Source: Granulosicoccus sp.
GTDB taxonomy: Bacteria > Pseudomonadota > Gammaproteobacteria > Granulosicoccales > Granulosicoccaceae
Direction of reading: 5' to 3'
DNA: 33,373 bases
Assembly: GCA_023301795.1 (NCBI GenBank)
Contig: JALZVU010000092.1
Location: 1 to 33,373 of the forward strand
Part shown: piece after piece, positions 1 through 9,225 of the stretch
Layout of the letters: each line of letters begins with the position of its first letter
Position numbering within the stretch: position 1 is the first letter of the stretch
Translations under genes and position numbers: made by a program
The notes under the pieces: generated by a model
Told to the model about the DNA's origin: nothing
Seen by the model: the letters and a program-made list of their open reading frames with translations, nothing else
Databases searched by the model: none

Positions 1-123
1 ACTCTAGGTGAGATCCAGGAAAAATGAGTACAGCCCCTTAGATGCTGCTATAGAAGCAGCGAAGCGGTTCTGGGCCGGAATTTTATGCAACACTAGGGTG
101 TACAATAACCAAGGCATAAAATC

Positions 124-606
124 ATGTTGAAAGAAGGCGATACAATTCCTGCAGTAACCCTCAAGCAGATGACGGCTGAAGGTCCCACAGATGTGCCATT
201 GAGTGATTACTGTAAAGGCCGTAAAGTGGTTATTTTTGCTTTGCCGGGTGCCTTTACTCCCACGTGTTCTGAATCCCACGTGCCTAGCTACATTGAGCAT
301 GCACAAGCACTTCGCGACAAGGGCGTGGAAGCTGTAGCATGCGTATCTACCGCGGATTTCTTTGTCATGAATGCCTGGGGCAAGAGCATGGGCACAGGCG
401 AGCATGTGGACATGCTGGCTGATGGTAACGCTGAATTTACGCGCGCTGCCGGAATGACACTGGATCTGAGTGGTTTTGGTCTGGGTGAGCGATCACAGCG
501 CTATGTGATGGTTCTTGAAGATGGTGTTATCAAGCACTTGGCAATGGAGAGTGATCCTGGTTCTGCCACGGTCAGCGCAGCAGACGCTGTACTTGCAAAG
601 CTGTAA
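124..606 (+). CDS. Peroxiredoxin, Prx5/redoxin type
   Basis: A 160-residue thiol peroxidase of the Prx5-like (AhpC/TSA, redoxin) family, which reduces hydrogen peroxide and alkyl hydroperoxides, normally with glutathione/glutaredoxin or thioredoxin as donor, in the cytoplasm. The family signature PGAFTPTCS is at residues 41-49, making Cys48 the peroxidatic cysteine. The region around AWGKSMG (about residues 84-90) and the length match bacterial Prx5 enzymes. Other cysteines are Cys30 and a Cys near residue 73; none sits near the C terminus, so the resolving thiol may come from elsewhere. There is no signal peptide. The ATG follows AAGG with a spacing of about 9 nt. The gene stands alone and ends at a strong terminator. 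A glutathione reductase lies 2.8 kb downstream, a plausible but not co-transcribed partner. Confidence 0.93.
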   Translation: MLKEGDTIPAVTLKQMTAEGPTDVPLSDYCKGRKVVIFALPGAFTPTCSESHVPSYIEHAQALRDKGVEAVACVSTADFFVMNAWGKSMGTGEHVDMLADGNAEFTRAAGMTLDLSGFGLGERSQRYVMVLEDGVIKHLAMESDPGSATVSAADAVLAKL

Positions 607-641
607 GAACGCCTGATAGCCTCTTTATGGTTATCATTGAG

Positions 642-676
642 CCGCCACCTAATCGGTGGCGGTTCAACAATTTTTT
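642..676 (+). terminator. Rho-independent terminator after the peroxiredoxin gene
   Basis: A perfect 8-bp GC-rich stem (CCGCCACC at 642-649, GGTGGCGG at 655-662) with a 5-nt loop is followed by CAACAA and six T residues at 671-676. It closes the peroxiredoxin transcript. The T tract touches the stop codon of the convergent GTPase gene. Confidence 0.85.
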
Positions 677-2459
677 AGTCTTGCGGCTGTTGAGACTGAC
701 GAACCTTTGCCAACTGTTGTGCTAGCTGTGTATCCAGATTCGCACTCAACAATCTGTTGTCACTCAACGTACTGCTTAGTTTGAGCAGCGATGTCTGCAG
801 GGATTGTTCAAGCAATTGCGTCTTTATATGTTGACGCTGACGTACCTTCAGGTCGCGCTTCACGGTATCCAGGTATTTGCCCAGCGCCCCTTCCGTGAGC
901 AGTGATGTCACTGACAGCATGGCTGGCGCAAAAATAAGATCTGTCGGGGCAAGTCCGCCTGATTTTACCGCCAACGCAATACCTGCAGCGTCGCCGGTAG
1001 CACGGGCTGCGCGCAGGGTGTTCAGCAAGGCGGGGCGCTCTTTCAGTTGCTCGTATAACTGAGCGGCGGCCTTTTCAATTTCAGGTTCAAATGATCGACG
1101 CACCTGCTCACTTGATGCTGCGTAGGTTTGTCGTATTGCGGGAAGATCGATGCGCATTTGCTCGCCTAATGCCTGCCACCAAAGCTCATCAGGTGCTTCA
1201 AGCAGGTTGCGCTGCAGGCTGACGATGGCACTGTCGAGCATGTGCTGCAATGCCAGCGCTTCCTGGTCCATCACAGCTCCGCTGGCATCTCTTTGCGGCT
1301 CAGGGGATCTGTTCAGAGATTGCTTGCCAAAATCCAGCAGGCGTCTTGCAGGCCAGGTGATGAGTTTTCTGGCTTGCGTTAGCGTGTTGGCAACCCCCGG
1401 GATTTCCAGCAGAGTCAGTAGTTCTGCCAGAGCACGGTTAAAGGTTTCGTATTTGTCTGTGTTGTTCAGGTATTGATTCAGATAATAGGCGTCGGCATCG
1501 TCAATGGCCGTGTCAATCAGTGTTGTCCAATGTTCATTTGCGTCTACTTCTACAATGAGCGGCTGTAGCCACCGATTTTTGTGCTTGTCGACGAATTGTT
1601 CAACGCCTGTCAGGCTCGCATGAGTCTGTCCAGCCTCGGTCAATGTGAGCAATTCAGTTTTTAACGCTTTGATTGTTTTCCTGTCAAACGCAAGACGTTG
1701 TTGAGGGGTTTTTTTCTTGACGAACGGTAGCATCAAGACCTGTGGTACGGGTTTGCTGAACAGCGTCCTGTACCGTTCGCTAAATGCACTCCACACAACG
1801 TCCCTGTCGCTCTCCTCGATCTTGTTAATACACACTAGCAATGGCTTTTGCAGATCATTTAATAGTGCAAGTATGTCCCAGACACGTTGGTCGCCGTACT
1901 TGTCCTTGCTGACCACTAGAATGATATTGTCGCCAAGTGCTGCAGCTTTTAATACGGCAAGGTTGTAGCGTGAAGCGGTGATGGAGTCAAAATCCGGTGT
2001 GTCCCAGACAATGGCGTCAGCCGCCAGACTGCGGGCCTTGGAGGCTACAGATTCGAGTACATAACTATCAAGGTTGCCACTGTCCAGAGACTGCGCTGGG
2101 GTTCGCTCAAGCGGTGCCATGAGCTCTCCAACATAGGAAATGTCTGCTTCGCTGATGTCGCGGGCATAGCCTTGTGAATGAACTGTAAAACCTGCCAGTG
2201 GGCTAACGGATGCGGCCTGCGTATCCAGAAGCACATTGACCAGCGAGCTTTTACCCGATTGTGTGGGCCCTAACACCACCAGATGATCACTGTGTGAGTG
2301 ATGGCTCAGCTCCAGCTGTGCTTTGTCCAGAGCTGCCTTGCCCAATCGGAGTGTGGGTAGCTGTGCCAGTAATTCGCTGTCGGTGCGCTGGGCATCCTGA
2401 GTAGCGTCTTCATAACGCTTAGCCAGTGATGTCACCCACTGATAATCGGCTGTACTCAT
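675..2459 (-). CDS. Dynamin-like / large GTPase of unknown function
   Basis: A 594-residue protein with an N-terminal P-loop GTPase domain and a long helical remainder, resembling bacterial dynamin-like or 50S-binding-GTPase-related proteins. The P-loop GPTQSGKS is at residues 64-71. The G3 position reads DTPD (153-156) instead of DxxG, and the G4 motif is NKIE (212-215) instead of NKxD. After about residue 280 the sequence is mostly predicted helix. A more hydrophobic stretch near residues 505-535 could be a membrane-contacting paddle, but no clear transmembrane helix is present. The start codon overlaps the ubiA stop by 4 bp (ATGA), so it is the second gene of a ubiA operon. The specific function is unknown; a membrane-remodelling or membrane-associated role is an inference from the fold. 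Confidence 0.8.
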   Translation of the reverse strand: MSTADYQWVTSLAKRYEDATQDAQRTDSELLAQLPTLRLGKAALDKAQLELSHHSHSDHLVVLGPTQSGKSSLVNVLLDTQAASVSPLAGFTVHSQGYARDISEADISYVGELMAPLERTPAQSLDSGNLDSYVLESVASKARSLAADAIVWDTPDFDSITASRYNLAVLKAAALGDNIILVVSKDKYGDQRVWDILALLNDLQKPLLVCINKIEESDRDVVWSAFSERYRTLFSKPVPQVLMLPFVKKKTPQQRLAFDRKTIKALKTELLTLTEAGQTHASLTGVEQFVDKHKNRWLQPLIVEVDANEHWTTLIDTAIDDADAYYLNQYLNNTDKYETFNRALAELLTLLEIPGVANTLTQARKLITWPARRLLDFGKQSLNRSPEPQRDASGAVMDQEALALQHMLDSAIVSLQRNLLEAPDELWWQALGEQMRIDLPAIRQTYAASSEQVRRSFEPEIEKAAAQLYEQLKERPALLNTLRAARATGDAAGIALAVKSGGLAPTDLIFAPAMLSVTSLLTEGALGKYLDTVKRDLKVRQRQHIKTQLLEQSLQTSLLKLSSTLSDNRLLSANLDTQLAQQLAKVRQSQQPQD

Positions 2460-3331
2460 GGTTTGATCAGATAATCTGCAAACAGGGCGATAAACACTGT
2501 CATGCCCAGCCAGTTATTGTTGAGGAAAGCTTTCAGGCACAAGTGGGGATCACGATGCCGACATAGCCATAGCTGGTAGATGACAAATCCTGCCGCACCG
2601 ACTAGCCCCAGATAGAAGATCACGCCTCGCTCATACAACAAGCCGATATAAACCAGTAAGGCGAGCACTATCAGTTGAAATAATCCCACCAGAAGAAGGT
2701 CGAAGCGTCCAAACCAGATTGCGGTAGATTTGATGCCGATTTTCAGGTCATCTGCACGGTCTGCCATCGCATAGAGCGTGTCGTAGGCCATGGCCCAGAT
2801 CACAGCAGCACTAAACAGAATCCAGGCAGCGATAGGGAGTTGATTGGTTTGCGCGGAATATGCCATTGGGACTGCACAAGCAAATGCCGCACCCAATACC
2901 GCTTGTGGAAAATGGGTGTAGCGTTTGGTGAACGGATAAATAACAGCAAGTAGCAGGGCCACAAACGAGAGCTTGATTGTCAGGGGGTTGGTCGTCAGTA
3001 CCAGCGCAAACGCCAGAAGCATGAGCACGGCTGTGGTTATTAATGCATCTTTGGGTTGTAGTGCGCCAGTGGCCAGGGGACGGTTGCGAGTGCGTGTAAC
3101 ATGAGCGTCAAAATCGCGGTCCGCGTAGTCATTGATAGCGCAGCCTGCTGAGCGGGTAAGTGCTGTGCCTGCAATAAAGATGAGCAGGGTTGATAGTGTT
3201 GGTATGCCTTCTGCTGCAAACCAGAACGCCCACAACATAGGCCACATCAGCAGATAGATGCCGATAGGCCTGTCCAGGCGCGTTAGTGCAACCAACGCGG
3301 GTAGTTTTTGTCGTCCGTCGATGCTATTCAC
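2456..3331 (-). CDS. ubiA: 4-hydroxybenzoate polyprenyltransferase UbiA
   Basis: An integral membrane prenyltransferase (291 residues) that joins the polyprenyl chain to 4-hydroxybenzoate, the first membrane step of ubiquinone synthesis. The first Asp-rich motif NDYADRDFD (NDxxDxxxD) lies near residue 86, and the second region, DTLYAMADRADDLKIGIKST, lies near residues 183-202; both bind Mg-diphosphate. Several hydrophobic helices fill the rest, and the length equals the family norm. The usual partner ubiC (chorismate lyase) is not next to it: the upstream gene is the divergent gorA. Downstream it overlaps the large GTPase gene by 4 bp, implying co-translation. Confidence 0.96.
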   Translation of the reverse strand: MNSIDGRQKLPALVALTRLDRPIGIYLLMWPMLWAFWFAAEGIPTLSTLLIFIAGTALTRSAGCAINDYADRDFDAHVTRTRNRPLATGALQPKDALITTAVLMLLAFALVLTTNPLTIKLSFVALLLAVIYPFTKRYTHFPQAVLGAAFACAVPMAYSAQTNQLPIAAWILFSAAVIWAMAYDTLYAMADRADDLKIGIKSTAIWFGRFDLLLVGLFQLIVLALLVYIGLLYERGVIFYLGLVGAAGFVIYQLWLCRHRDPHLCLKAFLNNNWLGMTVFIALFADYLIKP

Positions 3332-3403
3332 GCCGGTATGTCCGGATAGATGCCTTGTAGAGCGTATAGTATCGCGATTAACCTAAACACAACATCAAGT
3401 ATC

Positions 3404-3410
3404 AGGAAGG
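3404..3410 (+). promoter_or_regulatory. Ribosome binding site of gorA
   Basis: AGGAAGG lies just before the ATG at 3414 (AGGA ends 6 nt from the start) and fixes that start. The 82-bp divergent ubiA/gorA spacer must hold both promoters; a TATAGT at 3365-3370 is a possible -10, but no convincing -35 is visible. Confidence 0.6.
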
Positions 3411-3413
3411 CCC

Positions 3414-4769
3414 ATGTCTGAATCTTATGACTTTGATCTCATCGCTATCGGTGGTGGAAGTGGTGGCATTGCCACGTGTAATCGTGCCGGCTCGTACGGT
3501 GCCCGAACCCTGGTGATCGAGAGTGATCCGGTACTGGGTGGTACCTGTGTCAACAGAGGTTGTGTCCCCAAAAAAGTCATGTGGTACGGCGGCGCCATGG
3601 CGCATGCTCTGCGTGATGCTGAGGGGTACGGATTTGATGTTACGGTCAATGGTTTTAGCTGGGAGCATCTGGTTGAAAAACGTGAAAGCTACATCAGCAA
3701 TATCAATAATGCGTATGCCAATTACCTAGGCAAGAATAATGTAACCATAGTGCACGGCTATGCCCGACTGACTGATGCTAATACCGTTGAAGTTGATGGT
3801 AAGCGTTACACCGCTGAGCGCATTGTGCTGGCCCCAGGCGGTCACGCTCGTGTGCCCGATATTCCGGGGAAGGAACTGGCGGTGACGTCTGATGGATTCT
3901 TCCATTTCAAGAGTCAGCCCAAGCGGGCGTTGGTGCTAGGGGCTGGCTACATTGCTGTTGAGCTTGCCGGAATGATGCAAGCCATGGGCACGGATGTCAC
4001 TCTGGGGATTCGCAAAGAGTCCTTCTTGCGAGAGTTTGATCTCATGCTGCAAGAGAAGCTGATGGATGAGATGTTGGCTGACGGTGTAACGATTGAAAAA
4101 CAGTTCAGCGTAGCCAGCCTTGAAAAGCTGTCTGATGGTATTTCGGCCACTACAGAGAGCGGTAAGCAGGTTGGTGGTTTTGATGCCGTGGTGTTTGCTA
4201 TCGGTCGATCACCTTCCACCGGCGATCTGGGGCTGGAAACCGCCGGCGTTACTGTGGATGAGCGTGGTTACATCCCGGTTGATAAATTCCAGCAAACCAA
4301 CGTCCCCAGTGTTTTTGCCATTGGCGATGTAACAGGACAAGCTGAGCTTACGCCCGTGGCTATTGCAGCTGGGCGCAGATTGGCAGATCGTATCTATGAT
4401 AATCAGGAAGGTCGCCATCTCAACTACGACCTGATACCTACCGTGGTCTTTTCACATCCACCCATGGCCACCGTGGGTTTGAGCGAGACACAAGCTCGCG
4501 AACAGCATGGCGAGAGCATCACGGTGTATCAGACAGCATTCACCGCCATGTACAACTCGTTCACAAGCCACAAGAGTAAAACAGCCATGAAGCTGATTTG
4601 TGCAGGTGATGATGAGAAGGTTGTGGGCATTCACATGATTGGTCTTGCGGCAGATGAGATGCTTCAGGGGTTTGCCGTTGCCATGCGCATGGGCGCAACC
4701 AAGCGTGATTTTGACGACACCATTGCCATTCACCCTACCAGCAGCGAAGAGTTAGTCACACTGCGTTAG
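3414..4769 (+). CDS. gorA: Glutathione-disulfide reductase
   Basis: A cytosolic FAD/NADPH enzyme (451 residues) that regenerates reduced glutathione. The FAD-binding GGGSGG motif is at about residues 13-18. The redox-active disulfide is in GGTCVNRGC (Cys45, Cys50). The NADPH-binding Rossmann motif is [11 protein letters not shown], followed by [11 protein letters not shown], whose two arginines match the NADPH-phosphate-binding arginines of known glutathione reductases and argue against dihydrolipoamide dehydrogenase. The C-terminal HPTSSEE carries the catalytic His-Glu pair. Length is typical. It is monocistronic, divergent from ubiA, and ends at a bidirectional terminator. Confidence 0.96.
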   Translation: MSESYDFDLIAIGGGSGGIATCNRAGSYGARTLVIESDPVLGGTCVNRGCVPKKVMWYGGAMAHALRDAEGYGFDVTVNGFSWEHLVEKRESYISNINNAYANYLGKNNVTIVHGYARLTDANTVEVDGKRYTAERIVLAPGGHARVPDIPGKELAVTSDGFFHFKSQPKRALVLGAGYIAVELAGMMQAMGTDVTLGIRKESFLREFDLMLQEKLMDEMLADGVTIEKQFSVASLEKLSDGISATTESGKQVGGFDAVVFAIGRSPSTGDLGLETAGVTVDERGYIPVDKFQQTNVPSVFAIGDVTGQAELTPVAIAAGRRLADRIYDNQEGRHLNYDLIPTVVFSHPPMATVGLSETQAREQHGESITVYQTAFTAMYNSFTSHKSKTAMKLICAGDDEKVVGIHMIGLAADEMLQGFAVAMRMGATKRDFDDTIAIHPTSSEELVTLR

Positions 4770-4787
4770 TACATTCCGGGAGTACGT

Positions 4788-4825
4788 ACCAAAGGGTTGA
4801 CCGCAGAGCGGGTCGACCCTTTGGT
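4788..4825. terminator. Bidirectional terminator between gorA and the ABC-F gene
   Basis: An inverted repeat of about 15 bp: ACCAAAGGGTTGACC at 4788-4802 and GGTCGACCCTTTGGT at 4811-4825, with one G-T mismatch and an 8-nt loop. It lies between two convergent genes. The T tract on the plus strand is poor (TGGTTGTGCTGTT), so the long stem carries most of the signal. Confidence 0.7.
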
Positions 4826-4836
4826 TGGTTGTGCTG

Positions 4837-6435
4837 TTACTGAATAATGCCCTGACTTTCCAGGTAATCCTCGTAGTTTCCGCGATAGTCGGTGTATGTC
4901 TCATCCCCAAGCTCAATAATGCGAGTGGCCAGCGAGCTGACAAATTCGCGATCATGGCTGACGAAAATGACGGTACCGGGATAAAGATCCATCGCCAGGT
5001 TCAATGATTCTATGGATTCCATATCCAGGTGGTTGGTGGGTTCATCCAGAATCATGACATTGGGCGAGAGCAGCATGAGTTTGCCAAACAACAATCGTCC
5101 TTTCTCACCACCTGAAAGAACATTAACCGGTTTGGTGATGTCGTCTTTGCCGAATAGCAGGCGGCCCAGAATGCCGCGAATCTCCTGTTCGTCAAGATTC
5201 TCACTGCTGCCCCATTGGCTCATCCAGTCGAGGATGTTGATGCTCTGTTCGAAGTCTTCTTCATGATCCTGAGCAAAATAACCCAGTGTTGCATTTTCTG
5301 CCCATTTCAAACGGCCAGCTTTTGGATCCACATCTCCTGCTAACAATTTGACGAAGGTGCTTTTGCCGATGCCGTTGGGCCCGATGACCGCGACCTTCTC
5401 GCCAGCCTCAATCATCATATCGACGTTCTTAAAGACCATATTGTCATCATAACCTGCCTTGATGCCCTCAAGCTCTGCAGCGTTTCGGAACAGCTTTTTC
5501 TCTATCTCAAAACGAATGTAAGGGTTTTGCCGGCTGGACGGTTTCATCTTTTCGATGGCTAGCTTGTCGATCTGTTTCTGGCGTGACGTGGCTTGGCGAG
5601 CTTTGGATTTGTTTGCCTTGAAGCGCTCTACAAAGGCTTGCAGATCAGCGATTTGCGATTTCTTCTTAGCATTGTCAGCGTATTGACGTTCGCGGGCTTG
5701 CGTGGACGCCAGCATGAAGTCATCGTAATTGCCCGGGAATATTTTGATCTCGCCGTAGTCAAGATCAGCCATGTGTGTGCAGATACTGTTCAGGAAGTGC
5801 CGGTCGTGCGAAATAATGATCATGGTGCTGTTGCGTTGATCGAGCACCGACTCCAGCCAGCGGATGGTATTGATATCCAGGTTGTTGGTAGGCTCATCCA
5901 GTAGCAGTAAATCCGGATCGGCAAACAGTGCCTGTACCAGCAAGACTCGTAATTTATCTCCCGGAGCCACCTCATTCATGAGCACATTGTGCTGCTCTAA
6001 CGGAATAGATGCGCCCAGCAAGAGCTCACCTGCGCGAGCTTCAGCTGAATAGCCGTCCATCTCGGCAAATTCCACTTCCAGCTCGGCAACGCGCATGCCG
6101 TCGTCTTCGCTCATCTCGGGCATGGCGTAGATCCTGTCGCGCTCTTCCTTGACCTTCCACAGCTCCTTGTGGCCCATGATGACCGCATCGATAACGCTGT
6201 ATTCCTCGTAACCGAACTGGTTCTGCTGGAGTGTGGCCATGCGCACTCCGGGAAGCAGTGTCACGTTGCCAGAGGAGGGTTCCAGGTCGCCGCCAAGGAT
6301 CTTCATAAAGGTGGACTTGCCACTGCCATTGGCCCCTATCAGGCCATAGCGATTACCTTCACCAAATTTGATGGAGACATTTTCGAACAAAGGCTTGGCA
6401 CCAAATTGAATGGTGAGGTTTGCAGTAGCGATCAC
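4837..6435 (-). CDS. ybiT: ABC-F family ATPase, YbiT-like
   Basis: A soluble tandem-ABC protein (532 residues) of the ABC-F class, which binds the ribosome and acts on translation rather than transport. Both ATPase domains are complete: Walker A GANGSGKS at residues 34-41 and GPNGIGKS in the second half; Walker [12 protein letters not shown] and [10 protein letters not shown]; signatures VAPGDKLR (degenerate) and LSGGEKGR. The basic, helical interdomain linker (about residues 240-320) contains [14 protein letters not shown]. From recall, long stretches match E. coli YbiT, for example [25 protein letters not shown] and the C-terminal GNYEDYL. The start is GTG at 6435, which gives the same N-terminal length as YbiT. 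There are no membrane segments. It stands alone, divergent from the C-S lyase gene. Confidence 0.94.
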   Translation of the reverse strand: MIATANLTIQFGAKPLFENVSIKFGEGNRYGLIGANGSGKSTFMKILGGDLEPSSGNVTLLPGVRMATLQQNQFGYEEYSVIDAVIMGHKELWKVKEERDRIYAMPEMSEDDGMRVAELEVEFAEMDGYSAEARAGELLLGASIPLEQHNVLMNEVAPGDKLRVLLVQALFADPDLLLLDEPTNNLDINTIRWLESVLDQRNSTMIIISHDRHFLNSICTHMADLDYGEIKIFPGNYDDFMLASTQARERQYADNAKKKSQIADLQAFVERFKANKSKARQATSRQKQIDKLAIEKMKPSSRQNPYIRFEIEKKLFRNAAELEGIKAGYDDNMVFKNVDMMIEAGEKVAVIGPNGIGKSTFVKLLAGDVDPKAGRLKWAENATLGYFAQDHEEDFEQSINILDWMSQWGSSENLDEQEIRGILGRLLFGKDDITKPVNVLSGGEKGRLLFGKLMLLSPNVMILDEPTNHLDMESIESLNLAMDLYPGTVIFVSHDREFVSSLATRIIELGDETYTDYRGNYEDYLESQGIIQ

Positions 6436-6597
6436 AGGCGTAGCTTCTTCTTCAAAAGGGCCGAAACGATGTATTGTATCGGGTTTAAGCTCATCTCATG
6501 CAGGGCGCTATTTGTGCGACGTACTCGGTCGTGCTCGAACGCCACCAGCCTATGAAATGAGTTATCCAATACCCCTCACATGCGACATGAAAGCACC

Positions 6598-7743
6598 ATG
6601 AGCCACTTTGACACCGTTGTATCGCGCGCAGACACAGGCAGCCTGAAATGGGACCTGTACCGAGGTAAGGATATCTTGCCCTTCTGGGTGGCGGATATGG
6701 ATTTCCCCGTGGCGCAGCCCATTCAGGCAGCATTGGAGGCGCGGGTGGCTCATGGCATGTTCGGCTATACATTGGCTCCAGAGGGTATGAGTGAGGCGGT
6801 CATCAATCACCTGGTTGCGGAGTACCAGTGGCAGATTGATCCAGACTGGATAGTCTGGCTGCCGGGTGTGGTTACAGGGCTGGCAGTCAGCTGTCGCGCT
6901 TTTTGTCCCAGCGGACATGAAGTTGTGGTTAACCCGCCTATTTATCATCACTTCTTTGATTCTCACGAAGTGGCCACCCAGCATGTTGTGCGGGTGCCGC
7001 TTAAACGTGAAGATAATCGATGGACCTACGACATGGACGCCATGCGCGAGGCGTTCAATGCGAACACATCATTGGTGATGATGTGTTCGCCGCATAATCC
7101 CACAGGCACTGTATTCACCCGGGAGGAGCTGCAAGCGCTTGCCGAGCTGTGCAAGGAATACAACGTGATCATGGTGTCGGACGAGATACATTGCGATCTT
7201 GTCATTGATCGTTCAGCCAAGCACTATCCAGCGGCAGCTGCGTGCCCTGATTATGCAGACAATATCATCACGCTCATGAGTGGCAGCAAAACGTGGAACC
7301 TGGCTGGACTCAACTGCTCGTTTGCCATCATCCCCAATGCCGCACTACGTGATCGTTTCAAAGCAGGGATGCAGTCCATCGTGCCGGGTGTTCCGCCGTT
7401 GGCTTATGAGGCAACGCTTGCAGCCTATCGGGATGCACAACCATGGCGTCAGGAATTACTGGATTATCTGGCAGGTAACTTTCAATATCTGCAAGACACC
7501 CTAGGTGCTACCACTGTTTTGTCGGTTGAGCCTATTCAGGCGACCTATCTTGCCTGGATTGATGCGACGGCCCTTGGTTTGAGTGATACAAAAGGGTTCT
7601 TCGAGCAGCATGGTGTTGGCTTGTCCAGCGGTGAGCAATTTGGTCAGCCGCAGTATGTACGGATGAACTTTGCCTGCCCCAGATCAACCCTTGAAGAAGG
7701 GGTACGCCGAATGCAACTGGCTTTGCAGTCGCTGAAGCGCTGA
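6598..7743 (+). CDS. patB: PatB/MalY-type cystathionine beta-lyase (PLP aminotransferase fold)
   Basis: A fold-type I PLP enzyme of the MalY/PatB group, which cleaves C-S bonds in cystathionine or cysteine conjugates, giving pyruvate, ammonia and a thiol. Family features in order are the N-terminal KWDLYRG, LPFWVADMDF, GMFGYT, CSPHNPTG, SDEIHCDL and SGSKTWNLAGLN with the PLP lysine Lys231. From the ATG at 6598 the protein is 381 residues, close to the family norm; an upstream in-frame ATG at 6580 would add six residues and has no better ribosome site. Unlike E. coli malY it has no maltose neighbours. O-acetylhomoserine sulfhydrylase lies 2.8 kb downstream, so both belong to sulfur amino acid metabolism, but in different transcripts. 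Confidence 0.88.
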   Translation: MSHFDTVVSRADTGSLKWDLYRGKDILPFWVADMDFPVAQPIQAALEARVAHGMFGYTLAPEGMSEAVINHLVAEYQWQIDPDWIVWLPGVVTGLAVSCRAFCPSGHEVVVNPPIYHHFFDSHEVATQHVVRVPLKREDNRWTYDMDAMREAFNANTSLVMMCSPHNPTGTVFTREELQALAELCKEYNVIMVSDEIHCDLVIDRSAKHYPAAAACPDYADNIITLMSGSKTWNLAGLNCSFAIIPNAALRDRFKAGMQSIVPGVPPLAYEATLAAYRDAQPWRQELLDYLAGNFQYLQDTLGATTVLSVEPIQATYLAWIDATALGLSDTKGFFEQHGVGLSSGEQFGQPQYVRMNFACPRSTLEEGVRRMQLALQSLKR

Positions 7744-7813
7744 CGTCTTCAATCAACAAACCTTTCAGTTAATGGTTATATGCAAACTGGAGTGTCACAT
7801 CGCGTGGGCAGGA

Positions 7814-8434
7814 TTAATCTGCAGATGCGGGCAGAAGAATCACACCATCGTCGACCGCTTTTAGAAAGTTGAGGGTCATGCGTGCGGTGGCACCCCAGAG
7901 AATTTCTCCGTCAAAAGGTTCATAAACGATAATGGGATGGCGTCGGGCGCTTTGTGGGTCCATGTTCTGGCGCGCGCGGAAAGTAAAATTGTTTCGCTCC
8001 CTCAACCAGGCAAGCGGGATGAGAAACGCCCGCGCAACCTCTGTTATTTGAAGACTAAGCGTGGTTGGCCATTCCACAATGCCGACAACCGGCGTGACCT
8101 CATAGCTACTAACGGTTATGTAGGGGGCGATAGTGCCCACGATATTCACGCTCTGAGCCGTTACGCCAATTTCCTCACGTGTCTCACGAAGCGCTGCTGC
8201 TACGACATTGGCGTCGTCAGGTTCTATGCGGCCCCCCGGGAAAGCCACTTGACCGCTATGCCGGTCTCGTTCGTTCTGAGCACGGCGAATGAACAGTATC
8301 TGCCATTGCCCTTCATGACTGACTAGCGGGATTAGCACAGCAGCATGGCGCACAGCCTTGATGGCAGGCGAATCCGCATTTTTATGCAGTGCAGTATCGT
8401 CAGAGCATTCGATCTGTGTCAGTTTGTCATGCAT
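7814..8434 (-). CDS. NudL-type Nudix hydrolase (CoA pyrophosphatase)
   Basis: A 206-residue Nudix enzyme predicted to split CoA and acyl-CoA diphosphate bonds. The subfamily pattern is clear: LFIRRAQNERDRHSGQVAFPGG, the NudL/UPF0035 signature, leads into the Nudix box ending REEIGV (REUxEExGU). The C-terminal region GEILWGATARMTLNFL is also typical of the group. There is no signal peptide. It converges with the C-S lyase gene and diverges from the flavin-reductase-like gene. CoA pyrophosphatase activity is a family inference; another nucleotide diphosphate substrate is possible. Confidence 0.88.
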   Translation of the reverse strand: MHDKLTQIECSDDTALHKNADSPAIKAVRHAAVLIPLVSHEGQWQILFIRRAQNERDRHSGQVAFPGGRIEPDDANVVAAALRETREEIGVTAQSVNIVGTIAPYITVSSYEVTPVVGIVEWPTTLSLQITEVARAFLIPLAWLRERNNFTFRARQNMDPQSARRHPIIVYEPFDGEILWGATARMTLNFLKAVDDGVILLPASAD

Positions 8435-8574
8435 CGTTTAAGTATAGTGTCCGCGTGCAGTGCATCGTTCATTATTCTTGCTCTATTATCGGGTCTAATG
8501 TTGAGCCGCAACGGATAGAGTGCGGTTGCTGCACCTTTTTTCTTTTGTTAATTCACTGAGACGACCACCTACCC

Positions 8575-9183
8575 ATGCACGTTGACATGTCCTCGCTATC
8601 AGCTGTGGAGGCCTACGCCACCATGACTCAGACTATTGTTCCAAGGCCTGTGGCATGGATTCTGACCCAGAACGACACGGGTGATTACAATGTCGCGCCT
8701 TATTCCTATTTCAACGGTGTTAGCAGTGAGCCTCCGATGGTGATGTTTTCATCAGGGATGAAAGCTGATGGATCAATGAAAGACACGCGCCACAATCTGG
8801 AAGCACGCGGCGAATGCATTATCCATATCGCTCATCGGGAGATGGCCGGTAAAATGACAGCAACTGCTGCCACCCTGCCACGTAACACCTCTGAAGTAGA
8901 CGCACAATCTCTGGCAACTGCGCCGATGCCGGGTAGTGATTTGCCTCGGTTGGCTGATTGCCGCATTGCTTACGCCGCTACCTTGCGCGATACCAAAACC
9001 ATAGGGTATCAGTGGCTTGGATTCCTGGAACTGACCAGTCTGTACCTTGAAGACTCCGTGGTCGGCAGTGATGCCAAAGGCCGGATGAAAGTACTTGCAG
9101 ACAAGGTTGATCCTATCGGCCGGTTGGGTGGGGGTGAGTATTTGTTAGCAGGTGAGCTCATCTCGATTGAACGTCCGAGTTAG
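8575..9183 (+). CDS. Flavin reductase-like, FMN-binding split-barrel protein
   Basis: A 202-residue protein of the flavin reductase-like/DIM6-NTAB family. The N-terminal pattern IVPRPVAWILTQN and NVAPYSYFNGVSSEPPMVMFS is the conserved FMN-binding start of the family, followed by KDTRHNLEARGECIIHI. The physiological substrate is not evident: members act as flavin reductases or reductases of small aromatic or nitro compounds. The ribosome site upstream of the ATG is poor. It is the first gene of a same-strand run with a 42-nt gap to the TVP38 gene. Confidence 0.87.
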   Translation: MHVDMSSLSAVEAYATMTQTIVPRPVAWILTQNDTGDYNVAPYSYFNGVSSEPPMVMFSSGMKADGSMKDTRHNLEARGECIIHIAHREMAGKMTATAATLPRNTSEVDAQSLATAPMPGSDLPRLADCRIAYAATLRDTKTIGYQWLGFLELTSLYLEDSVVGSDAKGRMKVLADKVDPIGRLGGGEYLLAGELISIERPS

Positions 9184-9225
9184 CCTTCATATTGAAATAT
9201 TGCAGCTCCTGAGTGACCCATCTTT

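Noticed and set aside
4-405. 133-codon minus-strand frame over the peroxiredoxin gene
   Set aside because: It is antisense to a clear peroxiredoxin and shows no family features.
8515-8555. Stem plus T-rich tract (GCACCTTTTTTCTTTT) before the flavin-reductase-like gene
   Set aside because: The stem is only about 4 bp and it lies between divergent promoters, where a terminator is not expected; an attenuator cannot be supported.
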